A DNA stretch of 64,000 nucleotides from Mycolicibacterium sp. P1-5 (lineage in GTDB: Bacteria; Actinomycetota; Actinomycetes; Mycobacteriales; Mycobacteriaceae), in assembly GCF_008329565.1 (NCBI RefSeq), contig NZ_NPKT01000018.1, positions 1 through 64,000 on the forward strand, written 5' to 3'. Position numbers and translations under genes: made by a program. How positions within the stretch are numbered: position 1 is the stretch's first letter; each line of letters opens with the position of its first letter. Shown in pieces: positions 16,264 through 25,251 of this stretch. Below the pieces are notes generated by a model, which was given only the letters and a program-made list of their open reading frames with translations, did not search any database and was not told where the DNA came from.

Positions 16264-16655
16264 CCGAACCGCTCCACCATGTGGATGCCGATGATCACCA
16301 GCGAGGGCACCATGACCAGCAGCCAGACCGCGGCGACCGCCCACAGCATCTGCCGTTGATAGCGCGGACCCTTCCACCAGAAGTCGATGAGGATGATCCG
16401 CACGCCGTTGAGTGCGTGATAGAGCAGGGCGGCCACCAGGCCGACCTCCATGAGGCCGACGATCGGCGTCTTGTAGGTCTCGATGACCTCGTTGTAGGCC
16501 TGCGGGCTGACCCGGACCAGGGCGGTGTCGAGGACGTGCACGAAGAGGAAGAAGAAGATCGTGGTGCCGGTGATCCGGTGCAGCACCCACGACCACATGC
16601 CGGGGTCGCCGCGGTAAAGGGAGCGCCGTCGTCGGGCCGGTGCCGCTGTACTCAC
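16260..16655 (-). CDS. sdhC: Succinate dehydrogenase cytochrome b subunit
   Basis: A 131-residue cytochrome b556 subunit with three membrane helices. MWSWVLHRITGTTIFFFLFVHVLD contains the conserved His and Arg, followed by LLYHALNGVRIILIDFW and a third helix near the C-terminus. The frame opens further upstream, but the GTG at 16655 (VSTAAPARRRRSLYRGDPG) has GGAGG 7 nt before it and matches the usual N-terminus. It is the first gene of sdhCDAB. The 181-bp gap to the divergent cdd must hold promoters for both; I could not define them with confidence. Confidence 0.92.
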   Translation of the reverse strand: MSTAAPARRRRSLYRGDPGMWSWVLHRITGTTIFFFLFVHVLDTALVRVSPQAYNEVIETYKTPIVGLMEVGLVAALLYHALNGVRIILIDFWWKGPRYQRQMLWAVAAVWLLVMVPSLVIIGIHMVERFG

Positions 16656-16836
16656 TGCGCGCCTCCAACACCATCGCATCGTTTGGGTGGACTCTAACTC
16701 CGTTTGTACGGCCGAAAGAATTACGGTGCAGGGACAAGAGGCGGCTCGTCTGGCAGATTCGGTCGGGTGGCCGCCGCCGGACAACTCCTGCGAGGTGATT
16801 GGTGAATGCATTCAGTACGGGAGCGGTGAGTAGCGC

Positions 16837-17250
16837 ATGACCGGCCAGATCGAATGGAACATGCTGCGCACCAGGGCAATTGATGCTTCGACACGCGCCT
16901 ACGCACCGTATTCACAGTTTCCCGTCGGAGCCGCCGGGTTGGCCGATGACGGCCGCGTAATCGTCGGCTGCAATGTGGAGAATGTCTCATATGGCCTAGG
17001 TCTCTGTGCCGAGTGTGCGGTGGTCTGCGCGTTGATCTCCGGTGGTGGTGGACGGCTACTCGGGGTAGCAGTCGTCGACGCCACCGGGACGGCCCTGATG
17101 CCCTGCGGGCGGTGCAGGCAGCTCCTTGCCGAGCATGGCGGGCCGGAATTGCTCGTCGATCATCGCGACGGCCCACGTCGGCTGGCCGACCTGTTGCCCG
17201 ACGCGTTCGGCCCCGACGACCTGGCTCGGGTCGAGCGGGAAAAGCCGTGA
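16837..17250 (+). CDS. cdd: Cytidine deaminase
   Basis: A 137-residue tetrameric-type cytidine/deoxycytidine deaminase converting cytidine to uridine. The zinc and catalytic motif is CAECAVV (Cys ligand and the Glu proton shuttle), and the second zinc motif is PCGRCRQ. The N-terminus YAPYSQFPVGAA is typical. The start is the ATG at 16837. Its TGA overlaps the deoA GTG, and cdd-deoA-add form one salvage operon, as in M. tuberculosis Rv3315c-Rv3313c. Confidence 0.95.
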   Translation: MTGQIEWNMLRTRAIDASTRAYAPYSQFPVGAAGLADDGRVIVGCNVENVSYGLGLCAECAVVCALISGGGGRLLGVAVVDATGTALMPCGRCRQLLAEHGGPELLVDHRDGPRRLADLLPDAFGPDDLARVEREKP

Positions 17251-18548
17251 CGCAGTTCGCCTTCGATGCGCCGACGGTGATCCGCGTCAAGCGCGACGGC
17301 GGCCGGCTGAGCGACGAGGCCATCGACTGGGTGATCGACGCCTACACGCACGGCCGGGTCGCTGACGAGCAGATGTCGGCGCTGCTGATGGCGATCTTCC
17401 TGCGCGGGATGGACCGCGGCGAGATCTCCCGGTGGACGACGGCGATGATCGCGTCCGGCGAGCGCCTGGACTTCAGCGATCTGCGTCGTGACGGGCGCCG
17501 GATCCCGACGGTGGACAAGCACTCAACCGGCGGCGTGGGCGACAAGATCACCATTCCGTTGGTGGCCGTCATCGCCGCTTGCGGTGCAGCGGTCCCCCAA
17601 GCCGCCGGTCGCGGGCTCGGGCACACCGGCGGCACTCTGGACAAGCTGGAGTCGATTCCGGGATTCACCGCAGAGATCTCCAAACATCAAGTCCGCCAGC
17701 AGCTGACGGAGATCGGTGCGGCCATCTTCGCCGCCGGCGAACTGGCGCCCGCGGACCGCAAGATCTACGCGCTTCGCGATATCACCGGGACGGTGGAATC
17801 GTTGCCGCTGATCGCCAGTTCGGTGATGAGCAAAAAGCTGGCCGAAGGCGCGGACGCTTTGGTGCTCGACGTGAAGGTCGGCCGCGGCGCGTTTCTGAAG
17901 TCCGAAGCCGAGTCGCGCGAACTCGCGGCCACGATGGTGGAGTTGGGCCTGGCCCAGGGCGTGCCGACCAGGGCAATCCTGACCGATATGGACATCCCAC
18001 TCGGCCGCGCGGTAGGCAACGCCCTGGAGGTCGCCGAATCACTCGAGGTGTTGGCCGGTGGCGGACCCGAGGACGTCGTGCAACTCACCGTCGCGCTCGC
18101 AGCCGAGATGCTGGATCTTGCCGGCATCGACGGCTGCGACCCGGCTGAGACGCTGCGCGACGGCACCGCGATGGATCGCTTCCGTGCCCTGGTGACCGCT
18201 CAGGGCGGCGATGTTCACGCGCCGCTTCCGATCGGTGCCCATTCCGAGACCGTGCCGGCACCGCGAGGCGGCACAATGGGTGACATCGACGCGATGGCGA
18301 TGGGGCTGGCCGTATGGCGGCTCGGCGCAGGCCGGGCCGCCCCGGGCCAGCCTGTGCAATTCGGGGCCGGAGTGCGTATCCATCGCCGACCCGGTGAGCC
18401 GGTCAGCGCAGGTGAGCCGCTGTTCACGCTCTATACGGACACCCCGGAGCGGCTCCCCGCCGCCCTCGGTGAGCTGGACGGTGCTTTCACCGTCGTCGAC
18501 GAGCCACCGAGGCCACGCCCGCTGATCATCGATCGGATCTCCGGATGA
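17247..18548 (+). CDS. deoA: Thymidine phosphorylase
   Basis: A 433-residue pyrimidine-nucleoside phosphorylase that splits thymidine or deoxyuridine with phosphate into the base and 2-deoxyribose-1-phosphate. The signature region DKHSTGGVGDKIT binds phosphate, and RGLGHTGGTLDKLES and the C-terminal RPGEPVSAGEPLFTLY lid domain are intact. It starts at the GTG at 17247 within a GTGA overlap with cdd. A much longer upstream frame is not supported. It ends in an ATGA overlap with add. Confidence 0.95.
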   Translation: MTQFAFDAPTVIRVKRDGGRLSDEAIDWVIDAYTHGRVADEQMSALLMAIFLRGMDRGEISRWTTAMIASGERLDFSDLRRDGRRIPTVDKHSTGGVGDKITIPLVAVIAACGAAVPQAAGRGLGHTGGTLDKLESIPGFTAEISKHQVRQQLTEIGAAIFAAGELAPADRKIYALRDITGTVESLPLIASSVMSKKLAEGADALVLDVKVGRGAFLKSEAESRELAATMVELGLAQGVPTRAILTDMDIPLGRAVGNALEVAESLEVLAGGGPEDVVQLTVALAAEMLDLAGIDGCDPAETLRDGTAMDRFRALVTAQGGDVHAPLPIGAHSETVPAPRGGTMGDIDAMAMGLAVWRLGAGRAAPGQPVQFGAGVRIHRRPGEPVSAGEPLFTLYTDTPERLPAALGELDGAFTVVDEPPRPRPLIIDRISG

Positions 18549-19633
18549 CCACACCGTTGACCCTGCCGATGATCGGCCGCGCGCCCAAGGCGCTGTTGCA
18601 CGACCATCTCGACGGCGGCCTGCGCCCGGCCACCGTCCTGGATATCGCGGGCCAGATCGGCTACGACGAGCTGCCTGCCTCCGACGAGGCCGGCCTTGCC
18701 GACTGGTTTCGCACCGCCGCGCACAGCGGGTCGCTGGTGCGCTACCTCGAACCATTCGCTCACACCGTCGCCGTCATGCAGACGCCCGAGTCGCTGCATC
18801 GGGTCGCGTTCGAGTGTGTCGAGGACCTGGCGGCCGACAACGTGGTGTACGCCGAGGTGCGGTTCGCACCTGAGCTGCACATCGACCGCGGGCTGTCTCT
18901 CGACGAGGTGGTCGACGCGGTGCTGGCCGGGTTCGCCGACGGGGAGAAGGCCGCGGCGGCTGATGGACGTCCCATCGTGGTGCGCTGCCTGGTGACGGCG
19001 ATGCGCCACGCCGCGCGGTCACGCGAGATCGCGGCACTGGCAATCCGGTTCCGCGACAAGGGAGTTGTCGGCTTCGACATCGCCGGTGCGGAGGCCGGCT
19101 ACCCGCCCACCCGCCACCTCGACGCGTTCGAGTACATGCGAAGCAACAACGCGCGCTTCACTATTCATGCGGGAGAGGCGTTCGGCCTGCCGTCCATCCA
19201 TGAGGCCCTGGCCTACTGTGGCGCCGACCGGCTTGGCCACGGTGTGCGTATCGTCGACGACATCGAGGTACAGCCGGACGGTACGGCGCGGCTGGGTCCA
19301 CTGGCCGCGATCCTGCGCGACAAGCGAATTCCGCTCGAGCTGTGCCCGAGTTCCAATGTGCAGACCGGGGCGGTGGACAGCATCGCGAGCCATCCGTTCG
19401 ATCTGCTCGCCCGGCTGCGCTTTCGCGTCACCGTCAACACCGACAACCGCCTGATGAGCGACACCACGATGAGTCAGGAGATGGCCCGCCTGGTCGAGGC
19501 GTTCGGTTACGGGTGGAGCGATCTCGAGCGGTTCACGATCAACGCGATGAAGTCGGCGTTCATCCACTTCGACGAGCGGCTGGCAATCATCGACGAGGTG
19601 ATCAAACCGCGCTACGCGGTGCTGATCGGCTGA
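18545..19633 (+). CDS. add: Adenosine deaminase
   Basis: A 362-residue zinc enzyme deaminating adenosine and deoxyadenosine. Zinc ligands lie in LLHDHLDGGLRP (HxH), the substrate loop in DIAGAEAGYP, FTIHAGEAFG holds a third His and the catalytic Glu, GHGVRI a further His, and VTVNTDNRLMSDT the C-terminal Asp pair. It overlaps deoA by 4 nt. Its 3' end overlaps the convergent ArsR gene by 22 bp. Confidence 0.96.
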   Translation: MTTPLTLPMIGRAPKALLHDHLDGGLRPATVLDIAGQIGYDELPASDEAGLADWFRTAAHSGSLVRYLEPFAHTVAVMQTPESLHRVAFECVEDLAADNVVYAEVRFAPELHIDRGLSLDEVVDAVLAGFADGEKAAAADGRPIVVRCLVTAMRHAARSREIAALAIRFRDKGVVGFDIAGAEAGYPPTRHLDAFEYMRSNNARFTIHAGEAFGLPSIHEALAYCGADRLGHGVRIVDDIEVQPDGTARLGPLAAILRDKRIPLELCPSSNVQTGAVDSIASHPFDLLARLRFRVTVNTDNRLMSDTTMSQEMARLVEAFGYGWSDLERFTINAMKSAFIHFDERLAIIDEVIKPRYAVLIG

Positions 19634-19947
19634 GGTTCGTCGGCCCCGACCAGTGCCTGGCTGAGTACTCGCAGGGCATCGCTGTCGGGTGCCGGGGAGT
19701 AGTAGACGAACGTGCCCTCGCGTCGGGTCTTCACCAGGCCCGCCAGCCGCAGTTTGGCCAGGTGCTGGCTGACGACCGTAGGCGCCGCGCCGGCCAGCTC
19801 GGCCAGGCAGGCCACCGATGACTCACCTTGCAGCAACGCCCACAGCACTTTGATCCGAGTCGGGTCACTCAGCATCCGGAATGCGTCCGCGGCCTGATTC
19901 ACCTCGTCCTCGGTGGGCATCGAAAACCCCGGAATCGACGTGTGCAC
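19612..19947 (-). CDS. ArsR/SmtB family metal-sensing repressor (KmtR-like)
   Basis: A 111-residue winged-helix repressor (AFRMLSDPTRIKVLWALL, then SVACLAELAGAAPTVVSQHLAKLRLAGLV), closest in feel to mycobacterial KmtR among those I know. It carries a single Cys in the alpha3 region and no His-rich C-terminal alpha5 site, so the metal cannot be assigned. It is divergent from a P1B-4 metal ATPase, with an ATATGCA repeat operator between them. It therefore most likely represses that exporter and is released by metal. The start is GTG at 19947 or ATG at 19920; the longer upstream frame is not supported. Confidence 0.85.
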   Translation of the reverse strand: MHTSIPGFSMPTEDEVNQAADAFRMLSDPTRIKVLWALLQGESSVACLAELAGAAPTVVSQHLAKLRLAGLVKTRREGTFVYYSPAPDSDALRVLSQALVGADEPQPISTA

Positions 19948-20006
19948 GCCCGCGATTCTAGCTGCCATTCGCCCTGGTGACGCAGGCATCTGTGAATCTT
20001 GTTGCG

Positions 20007-20028
20007 AATATGCACGGATATGCAGATA
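20007..20028. promoter_or_regulatory. Putative ArsR operator upstream of the metal ATPase
   Basis: AATATGCACGGATATGCAGATA contains two ATATGCA half-sites, the AT-rich element expected for an ArsR/SmtB dimer. It overlaps the -35 to -10 region of the ATPase promoter, so binding would block transcription. Confidence 0.55.
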
Positions 20029-20032
20029 GGCT
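20027..20032 (+). promoter_or_regulatory. -10 element of the metal ATPase gene
   Basis: TAGGCT ends 7 nt before the GTG at 20040, fitting a leaderless transcript. It abuts the ArsR-type operator and supports the start at 20040 over the in-frame codon at 19977. Confidence 0.6.
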
Positions 20033-20039
20033 GGGCCGG

Positions 20040-21935
20040 GTGACCGCAGGTATCGACACCCGTATCCCGTCCCGCCCGGCACGGCTGCGGCGATCGAGCG
20101 CCTGGTCGCTGCCGGAGGTTCGGTGGGCAGCGCTGGCGACCGGCCTGTTCGGCCTTGGTGCGCTCGCTGCGCTGGCCGGCGGACCGTCGTGGCTGTCGTG
20201 GGCGCTCTACCTGGCCTGCTATGCCGCGGGTGGCTGGGAGCCCGGACTGGCTGGCCTGAAAGCGTTGCGGGACAAGGTGTTAGACGTCGATCTGCTGATG
20301 GTTGCCGCGGCAATCGGCGCCGCCGGGATCGGGCAGGTCTTCGACGGGGCGCTGCTGATCGTCATCTTCGCCACGTCGGGCGCGCTCGAGGCTGTCGCGA
20401 CCAAACGCACCGAGGACTCTGTGCGCGGACTACTCGACGTCGCACCGGAGACCGCCGTCCGGTTGGACGAGTCCGGTGTCGAGGAGGTGGTCGCTGCCGC
20501 GGTTCTCGACGTCGGTGACATCCTGATGATCCGTCCGGGCGAGCGGATCGGCGGCGACGGCATCGTGATCGACGGCGCCAGCGAGGTCGACCAGGCCCAC
20601 ATCACCGGGGAACCACTGCCTGCCGACAAGAAGCCGGGTGAGGAGGTTTTCGCCGGCACCGTCAACGGCACCGGAACCCTGCGCGTGCGGGTGCACCGGC
20701 CGGCCGCCGACACCGTGATCGCGCGGATGGCCGCGCTGGTGGCGGAGGCCAGCGCCAGCAAGGCCAAAACCCAGCTCTTCATCGAAAAGGTCGAGCAGCG
20801 CTACTCGGTGGGGATGGTGGCCGCCACCGTCGCTCTGCTGGTGATCCCGTTGCTGTTGGGGGACGACCTGCGGTCCGCCCTGCTGCGGGCCATGACCTTC
20901 ATGATCGTGGCGTCGCCGTGCGCGCTGGTGTTGTCGACGATGCCGCCGCTGCTGGCGTCGATCGCCAACGCCGGACGCCACGGCGTGCTCGTCAAGTCGG
21001 CGGTGGTCTTGGAGAAGCTCGCCACCGTCACCCACGTCGCGTTCGACAAGACCGGCACCCTCACCCACGGCGCGCCGCGGCTGACCAGGGTCGACTCGCT
21101 GAATGACGGGTTCAGCGACGACGAACTACTGAGCCTTGCCGCGGCCGCCGAGAACCCGTCCGAACATCCGCTGGGACGCGCGATCGTCGCCGCCGCGCGT
21201 CAGAACGGACTTACCGTGCGGCCCGCAATCGAGTTCGTCGCAACCCCGGGGCAAGGGGTGCGCGCCCGGGTCGGTGCCGACGTCGTTGAAGTCGGCGCTG
21301 CCGACGCGACCGTCGGTGAACTCGGCGACACACCGGTCGTCGTACGGGTCAACGGTGTGCCGGCCGGTGTGCTCACGCTCACCGACCACCCGCGTGCCGA
21401 GGCTGTCGGCGCCGTCGCCCGCCTGCGCGCAATCACCGGTACCGAACCGATGCTGCTGACCGGTGACAATCCACGCGCTGCCACTCGGCTGGCCGACGAC
21501 ACCGGCATCGTCGATGTCCGAGCTGGGCTGCTGCCCGAGGACAAGCTGACCGCGGTGCGTGACCACCAAGACAGCGGTGCCCGGGTCATGCTCGTCGGCG
21601 ACGGCATCAACGACGCCCCGGCGATGGCCGCTGCCCATGTTGCGGTCGCGATGGGACGCTCGGGCTCTGACCTGGCTTTGGAGACCGCGGATGCGGTTAT
21701 CACGCGCGACGACCTGTCCGCGCTGCCGGCTCTATTGGCCCTGGCGCGCCGGGCCCGCCGTGTCGTCGCAGCGAACCTGGTGATCGCTGCAATGTTCATC
21801 GTCGTGTTGGTCACCTGGGACCTCGTCGGACACCTGCCGCTGCCGTTGGGCGTAGCCGGTCACGAAGGCTCCACCATTCTCGTCGGACTCAACGGTCTGC
21901 GCCTGCTGCGCAGCCGCGCGTGGTCGCGCACATGA
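20040..21935 (+). CDS. P1B-4-type metal-exporting P-type ATPase (CtpD/CtpJ-like)
   Basis: A 631-residue transition-metal ATPase. It has the membrane motif SPC (ASPCALVLST), the phosphorylation site DKTGTLTHG, the TGE actuator loop (HITGEPLP), an HP pair (EHPLGRA), the GDGINDAPA hinge and the C-terminal membrane motif HEGST. SPC plus HEGST with no N-terminal metal-binding domain defines P1B-4 pumps, which in mycobacteria (CtpD, CtpJ) export Co2+, Fe2+ or Ni2+. The adjacent divergent ArsR repressor and operator fit metal-induced efflux. The pair sits between salvage genes and looks like an insertion relative to M. tuberculosis. Confidence 0.92.
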   Translation: MTAGIDTRIPSRPARLRRSSAWSLPEVRWAALATGLFGLGALAALAGGPSWLSWALYLACYAAGGWEPGLAGLKALRDKVLDVDLLMVAAAIGAAGIGQVFDGALLIVIFATSGALEAVATKRTEDSVRGLLDVAPETAVRLDESGVEEVVAAAVLDVGDILMIRPGERIGGDGIVIDGASEVDQAHITGEPLPADKKPGEEVFAGTVNGTGTLRVRVHRPAADTVIARMAALVAEASASKAKTQLFIEKVEQRYSVGMVAATVALLVIPLLLGDDLRSALLRAMTFMIVASPCALVLSTMPPLLASIANAGRHGVLVKSAVVLEKLATVTHVAFDKTGTLTHGAPRLTRVDSLNDGFSDDELLSLAAAAENPSEHPLGRAIVAAARQNGLTVRPAIEFVATPGQGVRARVGADVVEVGAADATVGELGDTPVVVRVNGVPAGVLTLTDHPRAEAVGAVARLRAITGTEPMLLTGDNPRAATRLADDTGIVDVRAGLLPEDKLTAVRDHQDSGARVMLVGDGINDAPAMAAAHVAVAMGRSGSDLALETADAVITRDDLSALPALLALARRARRVVAANLVIAAMFIVVLVTWDLVGHLPLPLGVAGHEGSTILVGLNGLRLLRSRAWSRT

Positions 21936-21960
21936 ACAAAACCCGCGATTGTTTGCTCGG

Positions 21961-22005
21961 CACCGAGGTTGAGTTCTTCCCGCCGCGCGCTGACACCTCG
22001 GTGCG
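21961..22005. repeat. Inverted repeat between the ATPase and mmpL genes
   Basis: GCACCGAGGT (21961-21970) pairs perfectly with ACCTCGGTGC (21996-22005) across a 25-nt loop. An outer CCCGC/GCGGG pair lies around it. It follows the ATPase stop and precedes mmpL, so it may serve as a terminator. No other feature is seen in this 163-bp gap. Confidence 0.5.
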
Positions 22006-22098
22006 CGTACGATCCGATTTGCGGGCGTGGATGCGCCACGAATTGGCCCGTCACCTCGTGATACATCTGCAGGTACTCGTGCGATGTAACTTGGTGTG

Positions 22099-25000
22099 AT
22101 GTCCAAGCGCGCCGTTTTGAAGGGCGTGTCAGCGCATAAGCTCTTCACGGGCTTGGGTCGGTTGATCGTTCGCCATCCTCTGCTGGTGATCGCTGCCTGG
22201 ATCGTTCTGGCGGGGTCCCTGTTCGCCTTCATCACGCCGCTGGCCGTCGTGTCGGCCCGCAACCCGCCGAGTTTTCTTCCCCAAGACGCTCCGGTCCTGC
22301 AATCCGTCAAGAAGATGCAGGGTGCCTTCCATGAAGCCGACGCGGGTAATTTCGCGGCGATCATCCTCAGCGATGAGAACGGGCTGTCGCCGGCTGACGA
22401 GGACGCTTATCGAAGGATTGTCGACCGGCTCAAGGACGACACCAAGAATGTCTCGTCGGTCCAGGACTTCATCCGCACCCCGGAGCTGAAGGAGGTGATG
22501 ACCAGCAAGGACAAGAAGGCGTGGAACCTGCCGGTCAGCATGACCGGCACGATGGGTGCACCGGACGGCCAGGAGGCGTACCGCAACGTCATCAAGAACG
22601 TCCAGGATGCGGCGAAGGGCTCATCACTCCAGGTCAACCTGGTCGGCGGCGGCGCGACGATCGAGGATATGGCCGCCATCGGTGCAAAAGATCAGCACAT
22701 GATCGAGATTGCCACCGTCGGCCTGGTCTTCTCGATCCTGCTGCTGGTGTATCGCAGCATGCTGGCGATGTTGATGCCGCTGGTCACGATCGGCATCTCG
22801 CTGGTCGTCGCTCAGCAGGCCGTCGCGGGCCTCGGTGAGCTTGGGCTGGGCCTGGGCCCGCAGACGATGATGTTGATGACCGGCATGATCATGGGCGCCG
22901 GCATCGATTACGGCGTCTTCCTCTACAGCCGATATCAGGAGCTCACCAAGACCGGGATGGCGTCCGACATCGCCCTGGTCGAAGCGCTGAGCTCGATCGG
23001 CGAGGTGATCGCGGGATCGGCGGGCACCGTCGCCCTGACATTCCTCGGGATGTCGTTCACCAAACTGGCGATCTTCTCCACCGTTGGCCCCGCCCTGACG
23101 GTCACCATCGTGGTGGGCTTCCTGGCCGCGATCACCCTGCTGCCGGCCTTCATCGTGCTGGCGGGCCGGCGGGGATGGATCAAGCAACGACGCGACATCA
23201 CCGGTCGGATGTGGCGGCGCTCCGGTGTCATGATCGTCCGCCGCCCGGTCGCGCTGCTGGTGATCAGCGTGGCGATCCTGGGTGCGCTGGCCGCCACCAC
23301 CTCGAAGATGAAGTTCAACTACGACGACCGCAAGAACCTGCCACAGGACTCCGCGAGCAACCACGCCTACGAGGTGATGGACAGGCACTTCCCGATCAGC
23401 GGCACGCTGCAGCAGTTCTTGTTCATCCAGTCCCCGAAGGATCTGCGCAGCCCCAAGGCGTTGGCCGACATGGAGCAGATGGCCGCGCGGATCGCGCAGT
23501 TGCCCGACATCGACATGGTCCGCGGCATCACCCGCCCGACCGGCCAGGTGCTCGAGCAGGCCAAGACGACATATCAGGCCGGTGAAGTCGGCACGAAGCT
23601 CGGCGATGCGTCCAATCTGATCCACACCAACGACGACAACCTCAGCCTGCTGTCGGGCGGTGCGGGCAAGATGGCCGACGTTCTCAATGAGATCCGCACT
23701 CAGGTGGTGGGATCGGTCGCCAGCGTCCGCGGGTTGGCCAGCGCGCTGGATGCCATGTCGCAGAAATTCGGCGGCAGCAAGACGCTGGACCAGATTGACA
23801 AGACCGCTTCATTGACGACCAGCATGCGATCGCTGGGCGATTCGTTGGGGCTGAGCATTCTGCGGGTCACGGGCATCGGCGACTGGGCGTCACCGATGCT
23901 CAATGCATTGAACGTCAGCCCGGAGTGCGATGCGGACCCGGCGTGCGTCAATTCGCGATCCGACCTGCAGAAGATCGTCGACGTCGCCAACACGCCCGCC
24001 GTCAAGGCCATCGAGGAATTCGCCCGTGAACTGTCCAAGACCGATGGATCGCAGAGGCTTGACCAGTCCGCACACGACATGAGCCAGAGCGTCCAGAAAG
24101 TGACCTCAGCCGCCCGTTCCCTCGGTGTGGGTCAACCGGGCGGGGTCGAGAAGAAACTCAACGACGCCGTGACGGGCGTCAATACGCTCGCCGATTCCAG
24201 TCGCCAACTTGCAATAGGTGTCCAGGCTCTGGTGGATCAGACCCGCAACCTCGGGCAGGGCCTGGATCAGGCCTCGTCGTTCCTGTTGGCGATGAAGCGG
24301 GAGGCAGCCGACCCGCCGATGACGGGTTTCTACATTCCGCCGCAAGTGCTCACCATGGACGAGTTCAAGAAGGCTGCCAAGCTGTTCGTCTCCGAGGACG
24401 GCCATTCGGCGCGCTATCTGATCCAGACGGCGCTGAACCCGTTCAGCACCGAGGCGATGGACCAGACCAAGCTGATCGTCAGCACCGCGAACGCGGCGAC
24501 GCCCAATACCCAGCTGGCCGGTGCCGACATCTCGATGGTGGGCTTCTCGTCGATCAACGCCAACATCCGAGACTTCTACGACTCGGACTTCATCTACATC
24601 CTGTGCATGACGCTGACGGTCGTCTTCTTGATCTTGATGCTGTTGTTGCGTGCGATCGTCGCACCCCTCTATCTGGTGTTGTCCGTGGTGCTGTCCTACG
24701 GTGCCGCGCTGGGCCTCGGAGTCGTGCTGTTCCAGTTCATCCTCGGTAAGGATCTGGCTTGGGGCGTGCCGGGGATCGCGTTCATGGTGCTCGTCGCCGT
24801 CGGTGCTGACTACAACCTGCTGCTGATCTCGCGGATCCGCGACGAGGCCAAATACGGGGTACGTTCGGCGGTCATCCGCACTATCGGGGCCACCGGCGGC
24901 GTGATCACCTCGGCGGGCTTGATTTTCGCCGCGTCGATGATGGCCCTGACCGTCAGCAGTGTCCTTACCGCTGCGCAGATCGGCTTCGTGATCGGCATCG

Positions 25001-25251
25001 GTCTTCTGCTCGATACGTTCCTGGTCCGGACGCTCACGGTGCCGGCCGCCGCCGTGCTGATCGGCAACGCCAACTGGTGGCCGTCCAAGCCCCCGAGCGC
25101 CAAGTACAAGGCGGCCAAGTTGGCCGAATCGAGGGCCGCCGCGACCGCGCCTGTCGCGGTCCTCGAACGCGACGTGGATGACGAGCCGCCCACCGAGCCG
25201 ACAGTCGATGAATCGGTATGGGAAGCAGAAGGTGGAGCGACGCGGGAGTGA
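22099..25251 (+). CDS. MmpL family RND transporter
   Basis: A 1,050-residue MmpL lipid/siderophore-type exporter. It has an N-terminal helix (about 25-50), a first periplasmic domain, helices at about 200-365 with the proton-relay pair in GAGIDYGVFLYSRY, another helix near 385, a large second periplasmic domain with coiled-coil character (about 550-740), and helices at about 770-960 with the second relay in AVGADYNLLLISRIRD. A charged cytoplasmic tail of about 70 residues follows. No mmpS gene is adjacent, and the cargo is unknown. The ATG at 22099 is preferred over the GTG one codon earlier. Its stop directly abuts that of satS. Confidence 0.92.
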   Translation: MSKRAVLKGVSAHKLFTGLGRLIVRHPLLVIAAWIVLAGSLFAFITPLAVVSARNPPSFLPQDAPVLQSVKKMQGAFHEADAGNFAAIILSDENGLSPADEDAYRRIVDRLKDDTKNVSSVQDFIRTPELKEVMTSKDKKAWNLPVSMTGTMGAPDGQEAYRNVIKNVQDAAKGSSLQVNLVGGGATIEDMAAIGAKDQHMIEIATVGLVFSILLLVYRSMLAMLMPLVTIGISLVVAQQAVAGLGELGLGLGPQTMMLMTGMIMGAGIDYGVFLYSRYQELTKTGMASDIALVEALSSIGEVIAGSAGTVALTFLGMSFTKLAIFSTVGPALTVTIVVGFLAAITLLPAFIVLAGRRGWIKQRRDITGRMWRRSGVMIVRRPVALLVISVAILGALAATTSKMKFNYDDRKNLPQDSASNHAYEVMDRHFPISGTLQQFLFIQSPKDLRSPKALADMEQMAARIAQLPDIDMVRGITRPTGQVLEQAKTTYQAGEVGTKLGDASNLIHTNDDNLSLLSGGAGKMADVLNEIRTQVVGSVASVRGLASALDAMSQKFGGSKTLDQIDKTASLTTSMRSLGDSLGLSILRVTGIGDWASPMLNALNVSPECDADPACVNSRSDLQKIVDVANTPAVKAIEEFARELSKTDGSQRLDQSAHDMSQSVQKVTSAARSLGVGQPGGVEKKLNDAVTGVNTLADSSRQLAIGVQALVDQTRNLGQGLDQASSFLLAMKREAADPPMTGFYIPPQVLTMDEFKKAAKLFVSEDGHSARYLIQTALNPFSTEAMDQTKLIVSTANAATPNTQLAGADISMVGFSSINANIRDFYDSDFIYILCMTLTVVFLILMLLLRAIVAPLYLVLSVVLSYGAALGLGVVLFQFILGKDLAWGVPGIAFMVLVAVGADYNLLLISRIRDEAKYGVRSAVIRTIGATGGVITSAGLIFAASMMALTVSSVLTAAQIGFVIGIGLLLDTFLVRTLTVPAAAVLIGNANWWPSKPPSAKYKAAKLAESRAAATAPVAVLERDVDDEPPTEPTVDESVWEAEGGATRE

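Noticed and set aside
14017..16359. 780-codon open frame on the plus strand across sdhA, sdhD and sdhC
   Set aside because: It is antisense to clearly conserved sdh genes, has low-complexity Val/Gly/Arg/His composition and shows no domain. High-GC shadow frame.
19977..20039. GTG at 19977 as the start of the metal ATPase
   Set aside because: It lies upstream of the ArsR-type operator and the TAGGCT -10 that place the leaderless start at 20040.
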